64,000 bases of DNA, taken from Macrocybe gigantea (Eukaryota > Basidiomycota > Agaricomycetes > Agaricales > Callistosporiaceae). The notes beneath the pieces are model-generated. The model was not told the DNA's origin. It did not search any database and saw only the letters and a program-made list of their open reading frames with translations. Numbering within the stretch: position 1 is the stretch's first letter; each line of letters begins with the position of its first letter. Below are positions 1 through 12,614 of the stretch, in pieces. The stretch spans positions 62,001 to 126,000 of the forward strand of contig SJRY01000111.1 of the NCBI GenBank assembly GCA_011319805.1. The letters run 5' to 3'. Made by a program: the position numbers and the translations under genes.

Positions 1-7
1 CTGTAAT

Positions 8-327
8 TGTTACGGATGCCGCCCAAAGGACTATTCATTTTCTTATCTTATCTTTCCCACATCCCTTATCTCCCCCATCATGCTGCGCAGCGCGCAGCCA
101 TCGAGTCATCCCACTTCCCTAGTCATCCTGAGTCATCTCCTTCCAGTCTTACTCATCCGCAGTCCACAGCAGTGCACAGCCCATGGTCCGTGCTCGAGTA
201 CTGTAATGTATATAAGGACTCCCAGATGTACCAGTAGCGCTAGGCTTAATATTCCTTTTGCCATCATCTCAAGACCACTCTCGCACTTAGTCTGCCCGAG
301 TCCTTCTGAGATTCATCTAGCCTAACA
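8..327 (+). repeat. 5' LTR of copy 1
   Basis: A 320-bp LTR bounded by TGTTA and TAACA. It contains a TATA box (TATATAAG, 209-216), a likely promoter for the element's transcript. It differs from its partner at 6186-6503 at only a few positions (for example GGATGCC against GGACGCC near the start, and a 2-bp length change in a C/T run). No primer-binding site starting with TGG follows it; the next bases are AGATATTAAGCC, so the priming mechanism is not clear. Confidence 0.93.
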
Positions 328-339
328 AGATATTAAGCC

Positions 340-2147
340 TTGTCGAGACTCGCTCAGACTCACACACACACCACGTCATGCTTTATCAAAGACCTGATCA
401 GCATTCGACGACAAGCGGTTGCCGACCCAGCAAGCACTAGCACGAGCGACGAGAGCACTTGGCTCAGAGAAGTAGACCAGACATTGCAGTCCACGCCATT
501 CGCAGAGACAGTCCATGCCACCTGCAGAGACACTAGCAATCCAAACAAACGAAAGAGAGAGCACACGCCTACACCAAGTAGCGACGACAAAGAACAGGCA
601 TTTCTGAGAGAGTTTGCCTTCACCACCACAGACGAGCCCGCTGAGATCCTCAGCGAAGGAGCAGCACAACTCATTGCAGAACTTTTCCTAGAAGGAGAAT
701 ATGGGATAAGCCCAGAAGAGCTGTGGTCAGACCAGAATCTTCTTGCCGAAGAAGAGGACGAACCCATCCGCAAGAAAACGAGAGAAGAACGAACACAAGC
801 CTGAGACTTTAGGTGACAACAGATCGAGAACTATAATCACCGAACACAGGAGGAAGACATACTGATACAGAGAGGGCACGACGCACAGAGCGTATGACAG
901 AACCAACGAGAATGACACCAGAGTCAAGGACACACAGGAACGAAACCGCCGAACCCCTTCAGAGGACCAATCCACCGAAGCACTGCATAAGGAAAGAATC
1001 ACACCACTGTGGCGAAAGTAAGCAATAGCAACTGGGACGAATACTATCGGTGGAGGGAGCGAAAAGGATTACCAAAGACAAACGGACCGACCGCCGCAGA
1101 GTGGGCTGATTTTGAACAAGCTTGTAAATCGCAGGAGTCGACCTAGACTACTGGAAAGAACAGAGAGAGGAGCGAAGACAGAAACAGCTCCAAGAACAGC
1201 AAGCCCAAGTACAAGCACAGCAGACCCAAGAACAACAGATCCAGGAACAGGAAGACCAAGACCAAGAGAGCGACGAGAAAACCCCCAAAGGATGACGACA
1301 GAATACAAGGGAATCATCGCCGACCCGAAATCCTTTACAGGAGATCGAACATCCTTCGATATTTGGTGGAGGAAGATGAAACTTTACATAACCGCACATG
1401 GAGACCTCACGGATACACAGAAGATTGGAGCGGTCCTGTCCAGAATGACCGACAGACCTGGAGCCCACTGGGCGTCAAAGAAGATTCACACCACTACCAA
1501 CCAAAGCACATGGGCCAACTTCATAACCGAGATAGAGACACGATTCAGCAACGTCATGTCACCATCACAAGCAGGAAGCAAACTATTCAATATCAGACAG
1601 GGAACCGACCCATCAACGAATTTCTGGATGAATTCGTAGACCTCGCAGGGAAAGCAGGAATGACAGGAACAGCCCCTCGTTCCTACTCGAGAAGAGCTTA
1701 AACCGAAGGACAGCAGAAGCCGTACACTCGATCTCCACACTTCCAACAGATGGAGATGAATATATCAAGACAGTTCGAGCGATTGGACGAAACATTGATG
1801 AACACAGAAATGTGATGAGAGGAGAATTCACAAGCAATCAGCGCAAGGCCGGAAATCCAAGCCGAGGAGCAGGACAGGCCATGGAAGTTGACAAAGTACG
1901 AAGCAACAACTGCTTCAACTGCAATAAACCAGGACACATCTCACGAAACTGCCCGGAACCACGAAAAGGAGCAGCAAATGTCACATGTTTCAACTGTGGC
2001 TTAAAGGGACACTATGCACGAAACTGCAAGAAGAAGAAGAAAGGAAAATCCCGGGTCAGAGAAGTGAAAGAAGAAGAAGGAGAGGACGAAGAAGACAAGG
2101 ATGAAGAAAGCTCTGACAAAGAGGGTTTTGCCGAAGGGTCCGACTAG
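340..2147 (+). pseudogene. gag of copy 1 (broken)
   Basis: The Gag-like reading frame is spread over three frames. The N-terminal part (340-804) is an acidic, Ser/Thr-rich stretch. A Gln-rich linker (around 1160-1290) is followed by a capsid-like region (around 1300-1800) of the retrotransposon gag type. The C-terminal part (1812-2147) has two CCHC zinc knuckles, [14 protein letters not shown] and [14 protein letters not shown], then a Lys- and Glu-rich tail. The knuckles bind the element's RNA in this family. Frameshifts separate the parts, and the first part ends early at a TGA that copy 2 lacks. Confidence 0.8.
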
Positions 2148-2199
2148 GAGGTGCTAAATCACGACCCATACAACTGAAACAGACTCGCTTTGATACCAG

Positions 2200-5100
2200 A
2201 TGTAGATCATCCCATACTCTGAAATACACCATTCCCGCCAAGCGATCTGAAGTACAAGAAAAACCATCCAAGGGGACAAACCACCAAAGAGGAAAAGAGC
2301 TCGCAGTACCAGCGAGGATACGAACACGAAAAGGAATCACAACGATAACACCAGAAGTCGATAGCGGAGCAGATAGGACCTGCATCAACACTGCGATAGT
2401 AGCAAAAACAGGACTGAAGACACGACGAATCAAGAAGATTCCCATCATAAATGCAGACGGATCACCCAACCATCAGAAAACAGCAGACCGAGTAGCAGAG
2501 GTCCACATCGACATTAAAGGACACAAGGAGCACATGGAAGCCATTGTACTCGACATCAGAAAAACTGACATGCTACTAGGACATGACTGGCTTGTCTACC
2601 ACAACCCAACAATCAAATGGAGGACAGGAGAAGTTGTCTTCGACAGATGCCCTAAAACGTGCAAAATAAACCACCAACGATTAAGATACAGAAGGTGGCT
2701 GAATCAGCGAAAACCACAGCCAGCGACAAGACAGGAACCCAGATACCCCCATATCTGATCAGATTCAAACACCTCTTCAAGGAGAAGAACTTTGATCGCT
2801 TACCAGACCACAAAGAATGGACCATGAAATAAACTTAACGAAGGATGCACCCAAAATGATACCGAGCAAGGTTTATCCGATGACACAGAAAGAACTAGAG
2901 GAACTAGATGCCTTGTCAAAAGGATTACGAACAGGAAAAATATGCCCATCGAAATCGCCTTACGCAGCACCCTGCTTCTTTCGCAACAAGAAGGATGGAA
3001 GCAAACGACTCATCCAAGACTACCGGAGATAAATAAATATACAGTCAAGGACAAGTTCCCACTACCACGCATCAGCGAGCTCCTTGACGTATTACAAGGA
3101 GCAAAGTACTTTAGCAAGATCGACATCATCTGGGGATACAATAATGTACGCATCCGAAAGGGGACGAATGGAAGGCAGCCTTCCTAACAGCAAGAGGACT
3201 CTTCGAACCGACAGTCATGTATTTTGGGCAGTGCAACGCACCAGGCACTTTTAGCCGAATGATGGCGAGCCTCTTCCAAGACCAAATACAAAGAAGAGTG
3301 TGCATAATCTATATGGACGACATCATAATCATCGGACGAACACAGAGGAACTCCAAAAGAACACCATAGAAGTCATGGAAATACTGAACAAGAACACCTG
3401 TTCATCAAAGGACCGAAATGCGTCTGGGAATCATCAAAAGTCCCAGTACTAGGATACATCGTAGGAGAAGGGAAGGTAGAAATGGAACCAGAAAAGATCA
3501 CAGCCGTACAATCCTGGCCAACCCCAAAGACGAAGAAAGAACTACAAAAGTTCTTGGGATTCACGAACTTTTACCGATGATTCATCAAGGGATATGCAAA
3601 GGTCGCTAAACCCCTGACGGAGTTGACTGGAAACAAAGCATTCCAGTGGACAGACAAGCAACAGGACGCTTTCAAAGAGCTGATCTGACATATAACCTCA
3701 GCACCCATTCTAGCACTACCACAGACAGAAGGAAAATTCCGAGTCGAAACGGACGCCTCAGGATATGCCATTGGAGCGGTACTATCACAACAGCAGAAAG
3801 GACTATGGCATCCGATCGCATTCATTTCGAGATGCATGACCCCAGCGGAACAAAACTACGAAATCTATGACAAGGAACTTCTTGCGATAATGGTCGCACT
3901 AAAGACATGGAGACAATACCTCCTGAAGCTCGAGAGAAGTTCGAAATATTGACGGATCACAAAAACCTATCATACTTCCGGAAGCCACAGCGACTCAATT
4001 CGAGACAGATTGGCTGGTACCTGAAATTACAGGAATATGACTACGAACTACGACACGTACCAGGAAAGGCGAATGGAAAAGCGGATGTCCTGTCACAATG
4101 GCAGGATATGAAGAAAACCTAGCAGAGAAGGACGACATACAAATGATCAAAGAAGCAGCATTCATTCGACATCTGGAAGAGAATAATGAACGAGACTTCG
4201 AATTTATGATGTTCGAGGACGAACACCCACGGAAAGAAGAAGCAGAAAATAACGAAACAATACAAACAAGAGGAATCACGATGATCGAATCCTCAAGGAT
4301 AGAACAAATTCGACAATGCACACGAAGGGAGACATCGTAACAACAGGACTGAAGGAAAAACCACACTGGTTCACAGAAGATGACCACATCGTATACGTAG
4401 GAGGAAAAATCTATGTTCCTCCAGACAACAAACTGAAGGAAAACATCATGTTTGAACACCACGACACACCCATCGGAGGACACCCAGGGCAATACCGCAT
4501 GCACGAGCTCATAAGCCGCACCTATTGGTGGCCATCAATGCTGACAGACATCAAGAAGTATGTCAATGGATGCGAAACATGTCAGCGAAACAAAATCATC
4601 TGACAAAAGAAACACGCACCCCTACACCCGCACGAAGTCCCACAACAACCATGGGAAGATATCGGAGTAGATCTCATAGGACCGCTACCCAGCTCGAACG
4701 GCTTTAACGCCATCGCCGCAGTCACAGACCGCCTGACCAAGATGATCCACCTAGTTCCCACAAAGACCGAACTCACAGCAGAAGGTCTCGCACGACTATA
4801 CCGAGACAATGTGTGGTGGCTTCATGGAATCCCACGAAAGATCATCAGTGATCGAGGACCCCAGTTTGCAGCACGATTCATGACAGCACTTCTAAAATTA
4901 CTCGGAACAAAGCAAAATCTATCAACAGCCTATCACCCACAGACAGATGGACAGGCGGAGCGATCCCACCAAGAAACGGAAGCCTTCTCAGAAGCTTCAC
5001 AAACAACTTACAGGACGATTGGGCAGAATGGATAGCAATCGCAGAGTACCAATACAATGACAAAGCACACCAGGGAACGAAGGAGACACCATTCTACCTC

Positions 5101-5740
5101 AACTATGGAATGCACCCCTGGAAGGGAGAGCCACAGATGACAGAAGGAATAACCCCGCAGCAAAAGACTTCGTCAAAAGAATGAACCAAATACGAAAGGA
5201 AGCAAATGCTGCGCTGCAATATGCACAAACACGAGCCAAAGACAATTACGACGCGAGACGAAAACCTGCCCGTGAATACAAGAAAGGAGATAGAGTATGG
5301 CTAGAAGCCACCAATATCACAGTCAATCGACCATCAAAGAAGTTATCGGCACTCCGATACGGACCATTCAAGGTGGTTGAAAAGAAAGGAGCCTCGGCAT
5401 ATCGCCTGGAACTCCCAGCATCATGGCAGCTGATACACCCCGTGTTCAATGAAACACTGCTCATACCTTACAAAGGACCCCGTTTCAAGATACAAGAGCG
5501 ACCATCACCACCACCCCCTGAAATCATAAATGATGAAGAAGAGTACGAGATAGAAGAATCCTAAAAAGGAAGAAACAAGGGAGGGGGACACTATTCCTGG
5601 TCAAATGGAAAGGATACGGACACGAAGAGAACACATGGATCAAAGAGAAGGAACTGGGGAATGCACAGCAAGCTCTAGACCACTTCCTAAAGAAGACTGC
5701 GAACCAGGATAAAAGGATCACGACAAGAGGGAAGAAGACC
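2200..5740 (+). pseudogene. pol of copy 1: PR-RT-RNaseH-INT-chromodomain (broken)
   Basis: Pol domains are in Ty3/gypsy order. An aspartic protease has the DSGA active-site motif at about 2360. Reverse transcriptase has YMDD at 3310-3321. RNase H (about 3640-4090) shows the catalytic pattern TDAS, KELLA and TDHKNL. Integrase has an HHCC zinc module (about 4450-4600) and a DDE core with DLIGP, SDRGPQF and an E in QAERSHQE (about 4670-4980). A chromodomain with LFLVKWKGYGHEENTW lies near 5590-5640, one frame off the integrase. An in-frame TGA at 3578-3580, between RT and RNase H, replaces an expected Arg in NFYR-R-FIKGYAK. Several other frameshifts interrupt it. The element would have copied itself through RNA and inserted preferentially at chromatin marks read by the chromodomain, as known for chromoviruses. 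Confidence 0.88.
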
Positions 5741-5754
5741 AAAAATCGCACTTC

Positions 5755-6148
5755 ATGACCACCAATGCCCCCATCAGCATCGACAGCAGTGAGGGCAGCC
5801 GTGCACCTACCCCCAACCGCCCAAGCGACCTCGAGAATCTGGCAAGGATTCTCAATGCTAGCGACTACATGGACCCCCTCGCCATCACACTCAGTGCATA
5901 TATGCGCTATTATGACCGTCCGCACCACCTCTGGACCGGGCGAACCCCTGATGGGACCGGCCCCACTGCAGCTGAATGTATCGCTTCGCGAAGCAATGGA
6001 AATGCTTCGCACAGAAAACCGGCGACTTAAACTCCTCGCCACCACACTCCACCACATTCGTGCCTATAATGAAGAGCTCATTCATACATGGGCCCCGCGT
6101 GCCACGACCGCCTGGGAGACCAATACTGGGTGGGGACAGCTGGACTAA
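5755..6148 (+). pseudogene. extra 3' ORF of copy 1 (ORF3, frameshifted)
   Basis: Between the chromodomain and the 3' LTR is a further reading frame, starting MTTNAPISIDSSEG and ending TAWETNTGWGQLD. In this copy it is frameshifted near 5915 and again near 5980. The intact version in copy 2 is 132 residues. The middle part (around LREAMEMLRTENRRLKLL) has a heptad-like pattern suggesting a short coiled coil. There is no signal peptide or membrane segment, so it does not look like an envelope protein. I do not recognise the family. Confidence 0.6.
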
Positions 6149-6172
6149 GGTTTTTCGCGAGGATGCGAATCT

Positions 6173-6185
6173 AAAGAGAGGGTGA
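6173..6185 (+). other. polypurine tract of copy 1
   Basis: AAAGAGAGGGTGA lies directly before the 3' LTR. It is purine-rich apart from one T and sits where plus-strand DNA synthesis is primed in LTR elements. The same bases precede the 3' LTR of copy 2. Confidence 0.7.
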
Positions 6186-6503
6186 TGTTACGGACGCCGC
6201 CCAAAGGACTATTCATTTTCTTATCTTATCTTTCCCACATCCCTTATCCCCCATCATGCTGCGCAGCGCGCAGCCATCGAGTCATCCCACTTCCCTAGTC
6301 ATCCTGAGTCATCTCCTTCCAGTCTTACTCATCCGCAGTCCACAGCATTGCGCAGCCCATGGTCCGTGCTCGAGTACTGTAATGTATATAAGGACTCCCA
6401 GATGTACCAGTAGCGCTAGGCTTAATATTCCTTTTGCCATCATCTCAAGACCACTCTCGCACTTAGTCTGCCCGAGTCCTTCTGAGATTCGTCTAGCCTA
6501 ACA
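6186..6503 (+). repeat. 3' LTR of copy 1
   Basis: A 318-bp LTR from TGTTA to TAACA. Its last three bases (ACA) form the final sense codon (TGT) of the truncated minus-strand gene, and the LTR also supplies that gene's stop codon (CTA on the plus strand at 6498-6500). Confidence 0.93.
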
Positions 6504-8990
6504 GAAGTGAAGGACAGAGGAAAATACGTATGTTTCCATCCTCCAAGATAAAATGTTTGCCAAAGGTGAACTTCTTATCCTATAAAAGATCCCCCACATA
6601 TTCTTTACGGAGCACTGTGATCTGTTCCATTGTAAGGTTTGAGGTGTCATGGCTAGCACGAAACTCGGCATCCAGGGAATCGATGGCATTCATAGCGAGC
6701 GAATTGCGAACGTCGCAGAGCTTTTGATTCAACTATGAGAAACAAAGGTAGAGTCAGAACCAATCACCATTTGAAAAAGCAACTCACCAATTGTAGGTGT
6801 TGTTGGCTTTCAGCAAGGACGAGTGGATGTGAATCTCCAAACCTCCAGTCCCGAATAGCTTGGGCGCAAACTTTGATTTCTGTCATTGTAGGCCATGAAG
6901 GCAGACCATGATAGTAGTGATGTATGAAATTCGGTTCGACAGACTTGGACCAAGCGAGAACTGTATCACGGTCACCTAAGATGCTTTCCTTTGAGCGACT
7001 CTTCTTCACTTCTTTTGAGCTGGACGATGGCTTTTCGAGCTTGACAATAGCCTGCAGAATATAGTCAAAAGCGAAATTTGGGATGTGTTGTAGAACGTCT
7101 CACCTCGCTCGAGAGGTGCTTGATTCCTTTGGGTGGGCTCCCCAGAATCGCCTCTCTTTCTTTGCTGTCGTCTTCATCCCAGTTGTCGGCAGCTGTTATG
7201 AATTGAGGCTTGGAGGCGACCAAGGACTTCCCGGTCTGCATGGGTTGGCTGACGCTGATGCTGACATTATTACCGTTGGTCGCAGATGAGCGAACCTTCG
7301 AATTGGCAGATTTGGTAGGGGCTTGGGACTGAACAGAATGAGGATGAGTGTTGTCCTTTTGTGACAAGGCGTGGCGATGTGATTCAGATGATTGAGCCGA
7401 ACCCTGAGTGTGAGAACCTCGGCGAGGTAAGTCCTTGGGTGAGTCGGCATCCTTTGAGATTGGTGGTGTTTTTTTGACAGCAGAGAATATGCTTTTGCTG
7501 CACACTGCAGGCTCGGGGATGCTGTACTGAAGGTGCTGAGATCAAGGCCCTAAGAAAGAGGAACAAAAACTTACCTCTCTGAGTCGGTGTCTTGTGAGTT
7601 TGAGCTGGCCATGTTATCTCCTCAGCTTGATGCATGTGAGGCCGGTGGCACCACCTGTTATGGCAGTTCCATTCCACAAGTGAAATGATCATCAGCAATC
7701 TGTCAAATCAACAAAGGCTTCCACATTACCTTGGCCCGTTTGTTGGCCCCTTGGTAGCCAATGACCTCTTGTCTCTCCATCACCTCCTCTCGGAATGCCC
7801 TCTTGACCTTCTTCCCCTTCGCCTCCAGCCCATCTGGTTTCTGGGTCGTGGTCTTATCAGACGCTGCCTTGTCTGGCATGCTCGTTGCGTTATCTCCTTC
7901 CCATTCACTTTTACTCATGGCTTTCTTGTTGTCGGACTCAAATGCCACCATGCCATCTGAGTCGTTATCAGAGGGAGGCACCTGGAACCTCTTCAATGCC
8001 TTTGGGGTCTTGAATTCAATCTCCTCGCTTTCATTGCCATCTTCGTTTTCTGACATTTCAACGACTTTCTGTTTGGACAATGCCAGTTTCACGGTATCAT
8101 CTGACCTCTTGCTACCAGAGTCAATGGACTGCGTGTCTTGCATCTCGATATCAGATGGAAGGTCCATCTGCAACTCGATGTGTCTTTCTAAAGGTATTTA
8201 TTAGCAATTTCCTTGAACAATTAGGAAAGCAATGGCTGACCCGTTCGACCCAAAGGCCTAGGCTTCGGTCTCCTAGCCTTGGGTTCGTCGCTCTCCGATG
8301 GCTCACACCCATGTTCAAGGTCACTATGAACACTAACCATAGTATCCTTGGCATTAATCATTGTCTCTAAGGTATGTATTAGCAATTTCGTCAAAAAATG
8401 TGAAATGTAACTAACTTGTTCGGTGCAAAGTGCGACCTTGCTGTTTGACCAGAGTTGTCAACTTCTGTCATTTAACCTTGCGTTCGTCATTATCGGATGC
8501 CTCGTTCTTATCAAGGTCTTCGTCAAGGTCCACAATATTGTCATGGTATGTTCTCGAGCCTTTCTTTCCCGGTTCATCCTGAATAACAGCTTGTGTTATT
8601 GTAGCGCTATTGCCTTTATGTTTCTTCATTGCAGCATTGGGCTGGTTGTTCCCTAAAGAAGGTAAGTTGAGTCCTTCAGCGTGTAGAACATCCGACTCAT
8701 TATTTCTTGCCTCTAGATTGACAGTGAGGAAATCTCGTCTCTTCTGCTGCGTTTTCCACTTCCATGCAGTCTTCATATGCAGCAATCTCCAAAATTGCAG
8801 CTTGCTGATTGGCTTTCTTTTTTTCCCGTGCCTCTCATCATTCCTCGTGTGCTCTTTTCTCTTGCGCAATTTCTTGCTTGTGCTGAATGACTTGAGGGTC
8901 CTGGCCTGGATGGGCAGTTGTAGTTCCAGGACACGTTCAGGCCCGGTTATTGCCCGATTGCTTATTTGCAATACTGTTACGGGGTGGCAT
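6501..8990 (-). pseudogene. transposon accessory gene, divergent from the transposase (truncated, decayed)
   Basis: Read from an ATG at 8988-8990 (protein start MPPRNSIANKQSGNN), this gene has a basic, Lys/Glu/Gln-rich N-terminal part with predicted coiled coil (HKQEIAQEKRAHEE and EAREKKKANQQAAILEIAA), a long low-complexity Ser/Asp/Glu/Lys-rich middle and a more ordered C-terminal part (about 6510-7010; LPSWPTMTEIKVCAQAIRDW and GDSHPLVLAES). It resembles agaricomycete transposon-associated proteins with a disordered N-terminus and an unnamed C-terminal domain; DUF6532 is a possibility I could not test. Stops at 8937-8939 and 8835-8840 (two TGA in a row where Arg fits) break the N-terminus. 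The 3' end is cut by LTR element 1. It starts 93 bp from the divergent transposase gene, so the two probably shared a promoter. Confidence 0.55.
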
Positions 8991-9083
8991 GATGTTGACG
9001 TGTCAAAGTAAGAGTTGTGGTCATTTTGACCACTAAGTCAGGTTCAGGCCCTGCCACCTTCCAGAAAATTCCCAAGTCAAGTC

Positions 9084-12000
9084 ATGCCAATGCCTCATCC
9101 ACCACGCAGTCCACACCGTTATGCAGAGTCAACAATCTGGTGGCCATGTCACATCTGCTCAAAACCGTGTAAGTCGAAGTGTAGTCAAACCCAACATATT
9201 CATAGCAAACACAGAGATGTGTCTGCCAATCAACCTACCACTGTCATTTATGAACAAACTGGAACTCCGGCACCCTCTCTTCGACACTCTTCGCACCTAT
9301 TGAGCCCTGATGGCATGCAGTGGCATTTTGTAGACCCAGATTTCGACGTTAGAATGGCGGGGCCTGGTTTTAGTGCCGATAACTTCTCAACAGACTATCA
9401 GCCTGTTCCACCTTCCTCACCACCTCGAAACGGTGTCCCAGCATCTGATGGCCCTTCGTATCTGAGCTCCCAAGCAGGCAAATTGACTGTTGACTCAGTT
9501 GATTATCATCCAACAATCAATGGTTAGTGGAGCAGCAGCATTGTCGATTCCCCTGTACTCAGTCCTCTTTAGCTAGACCATGCGACGAGCATGGAAACTA
9601 TTTGGATGACAACGAATCACCTCCGCCATGTCCATTTCGTGACCCTACAGACTGGACTCCGTTCGAGTCCCGTTTTCAGTTTGAAATGGCCGATTTCTTA
9701 TTTTGATGTGCAAAGATGTCTGCCAGGCTTATCGACAACCTCATGACAATCTTAACTGCCAGAGCTGCAGCGTCTGGTGGTGAACCACCATTCCTCAACC
9801 ATGCACACCTTTACAACACAATCGATGCAATACCTATTGGCGGTGTTCCGTGGCAACAGTTTGAGATGTCGTACAATGGTCCACGGCCTGAAACGGGTGT
9901 TCCGCCATGGATGGAACATAAATATGAAGTTTACTTCAGAGACCCGTGGCAACTTGTCATGAATATGATGGCAAACTCGACTTTCGCCAATGATTTCAAT
10001 TATGTCCCCATGCGACAGTTCAATGCTGATGGTGTTCATCGATACAAGCATTTCATGTCTGGAGACTGGGCCTGGAAACAAGCGGTACATTTTTCATATC
10101 TATTGCAATTCTTTTACTTATTGTGTTGTATACTCAGGACATCATCTTGGCTCAGGTCCCCACTGCAGATGGCACCATGTTCGTCCCCATAATCATGGGC
10201 AGTGATAAGACAGTGGTATCTGTTGCAACGGGCCATAATGAGTACTGGCCATTGTACGTGTCAATTGGCAACATTCACAATAATGTACGCCACGCCCATG
10301 GTGGTGGCTTAGTTCTGGTAGGTTTCTTGGCTATGCCGAAGAGTGAGTACACATTAGATATCTTGTGAATGTGCCTAACACATTTTGCAGCTACAAAGAC
10401 CTATAGCGAAGATGCTGACTTCCGCCGGTTTCATCGCCAATTGTTTCACGCATCCTTGACAACAATATTCAGCTCCTTCAAGCCAGGAATGATAAGGCCC
10501 GAGGTTGTGCGCTGCCCAGATGGGCATTTCCGCCGTATTATATGGGGACTTGGACCTTACATCGTGGATTACCCTGAGCAGGCTTTGATTAGTTGTATTG
10601 TAAGGAACTGGTGTGCACGGTAAATTCTATGCCTTTGTTATTTGTTCCACTATTCTAACGTTCTATTTGTGAAGGTGTCGAGCACCATCAGGGCAACTTG
10701 ACAGTAATGAAGACTCCTATGAACGATGTTCACGTGATCATACCGATTTCCTCACCACAAGATGTGAAATGGGGGTATTGTATGACAATTATGGTATAAT
10801 TGGTGATATAATTGTGTGTCTGAAATTAGTTCTTGCATTATGTTGTTTTGATTATAATTTGACAGCCTTTTACAAACGAGTTTCCACATGCCGATATACA
10901 TGAACTCATTGCACCGGACCTTCTCCATCAAGTCATTAAGGGAGTATTCAAGGATCATTTAGTGACATGGGTCGAAGGTCTTCTTCTCAATATCCATGAC
11001 CATGATAAAGCAAAAGTCAATCAAATTCTTGATGACATCGACTGCCGGTAAGCAGTCTGCTATGGAACTTCAGTATTAATACTTAGTCAGGCATAGCATT
11101 GCCATTGCCCCACCATTTGCAGGTCTTCACCATTTTCCTGAGGGTAGAGGCTTTAAACAATGGACCGGTGATGATTCAAAGGCGCTTATGAAGGTAGGTG
11201 ATAGCACATCTACTCGAAATCAGCAGCTTATATTTACGTTACAGCTTTATCTGCCCGCTGTGCAAGGCTATCTTCCAAGCAATGCTATACACACATTTCA
11301 TGCATTTCTTGAGTTCTACTACATACCACGTCGAGATGTCATTACCAAAGATGATATCAATGAACTACAGGATGCAATATTGTGCTTCCATTCCTATCGA
11401 CAAGCTTTTTCAGTTGTACGAGGCTCGAAAGGGTTTTCACTTCCAAGACAACATGCCATCGTACATTATCCAGCATTGATTTGGCTCTTTGGAGCACACA
11501 ATGGCCTGTACTCATCGATTACTGAGTCCAAACACATCCGTGCTATCAAAGAGCCCTGGTGTCGATCAAATCACAATGATGCTCTTTTTCAAATGCTTAC
11601 GACAAACCAATGCCTCGACCAACTTGCAGCAGCTCACATTGACTTCACTGAGCAGGGCATGCTCAATAGAACAATGTTGGCAAGTGTTCTAATGGCAAAT
11701 GGTATGTATATCTACATTTTGCCCAATGTTATTCTAATCTTTACCAGGCTTGATAGACAAAGAAGATAGTTTACCCAATGGCAATAAATCCATCACAATA
11801 GGATTACCCTCTTCGGAACCTGGCATGCCTATTAGTGATGAAGATATCCAGGATGCAATTGTTAATGAGGGTGTCCTTGCAGAAGTGAAACTCGCTCAAA
11901 CACCACATAAGTACGGGTGAAGATACCATTATCCAGATATTAACTATCATTGCAGGTTATAAGTGGAATTTGGAAACAGCTTCTCAAAAGCTGGAGTTGC

Positions 12001-12614
12001 CTGATTTTCCACAACTCATCCACCGTTTTCTCTATGATCAAGCATATCCCAATGCACAAGTTCCGTCCTCCCGGGTCTCCATTGAAGCATGCCCAGTATT
12101 CGAGGGCAGGATTTCTGTTTTCTATACTGCATCTGCTACCTTTTGTGCCCCAAGTAATCCCAGCGGCCCCTGTAGTATGCATTGGGAATACATTCGGGCA
12201 ACTCCAAGTTGGCAGCGAGGTCACGCTCGATATGATTGTGTTTTCATCAACACACAGCCAGAATTACATGGGATGCGAGGATTTGAAGTCGCCCGCATTT
12301 TTCTCTTCTTTTTGTTCACGCACCAGGATAAGTATTATCCATGTGCTCTCGTTCAATGGTTCTCTGTTGTTGGTGATGAGCCAGATGACAAAACAGGCCT
12401 CTAGATGGTAGAACCTGATGTTTGCCATGATGGACGGCCATATCTTGCAATTATCCATCTTGACAGCATCTATCGTGCTGCTCACTTGGTCCCAGCCTAC
12501 TGTACATCTGACTTTATATGGCAATCATTAACAATGCATGACACTCTTGACGAATTCAAGACTTTCTATGTTAACAAGTTTGTTGATCACCATGCCTTTG
12601 AAATTGCCTCATGA
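9084..12614 (+). pseudogene. Plavaka-like DNA transposase (CMC superfamily), decayed
   Basis: The transposase gene has several introns. The start has a C2H2-like finger (CHICSKPCKSKCSQTQHIHS). The core matches the Plavaka type of agaricomycete transposases: an Asp in IIMGSDKTVVSVATGHNEYW (about 10190-10250), a second in [19 protein letters not shown] (about 10905-10965), and a Glu in YSSITESKHIRAIKEPWC (about 11515-11565), consistent with a DDE-type site. The C-terminal domain (about 12190-12614) contains RYDCVFINTQPELHGMRGF and YPCALVQWFSVVGDEPD, typical of the tail of these proteins. An in-frame TGA at 9704-9706 (Arg expected) and a TAG at 12402-12404 (Trp expected) show it is dead. I could not find terminal inverted repeats. 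Confidence 0.82.

Larger units (their letters stand above)
8..6503 (+). mobile_element. Ty3/gypsy chromovirus LTR retrotransposon, copy 1 (defective)
   Basis: This is a full-length element of about 6.5 kb with LTRs at 8-327 and 6186-6503, both starting TGTTA and ending TAACA. The internal order is gag, protease, RT, RNase H, integrase, chromodomain, an extra ORF, then a purine-rich tract. That order and the chromodomain place it among the chromoviruses of the Ty3/gypsy group. All reading frames are broken by stops and frameshifts, so it cannot encode its own proteins as read. The 5 bases before the 5' LTR (GTAAT) and after the 3' LTR (GAAGT) do not match, so no target-site duplication is seen. 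Its right end cuts into the minus-strand accessory gene of the resident DNA transposon. Confidence 0.93.

Noticed and set aside
328..345. tRNA primer-binding site after the 5' LTR
   Set aside because: The bases after the LTR (AGATATTAAGCC) do not start with TGG and match no tRNA 3' end that I recognise; self-priming remains possible.
360..773. Minus-strand ORFs across gag (also 15154-15726)
   Set aside because: They mirror the acidic gag frame on the other strand, have no conserved pattern and no stable counterpart outside the repeat.
5755..6148. Envelope-like gene in the retrotransposon
   Set aside because: No signal peptide, membrane segment or cysteine pattern; position alone is not enough.
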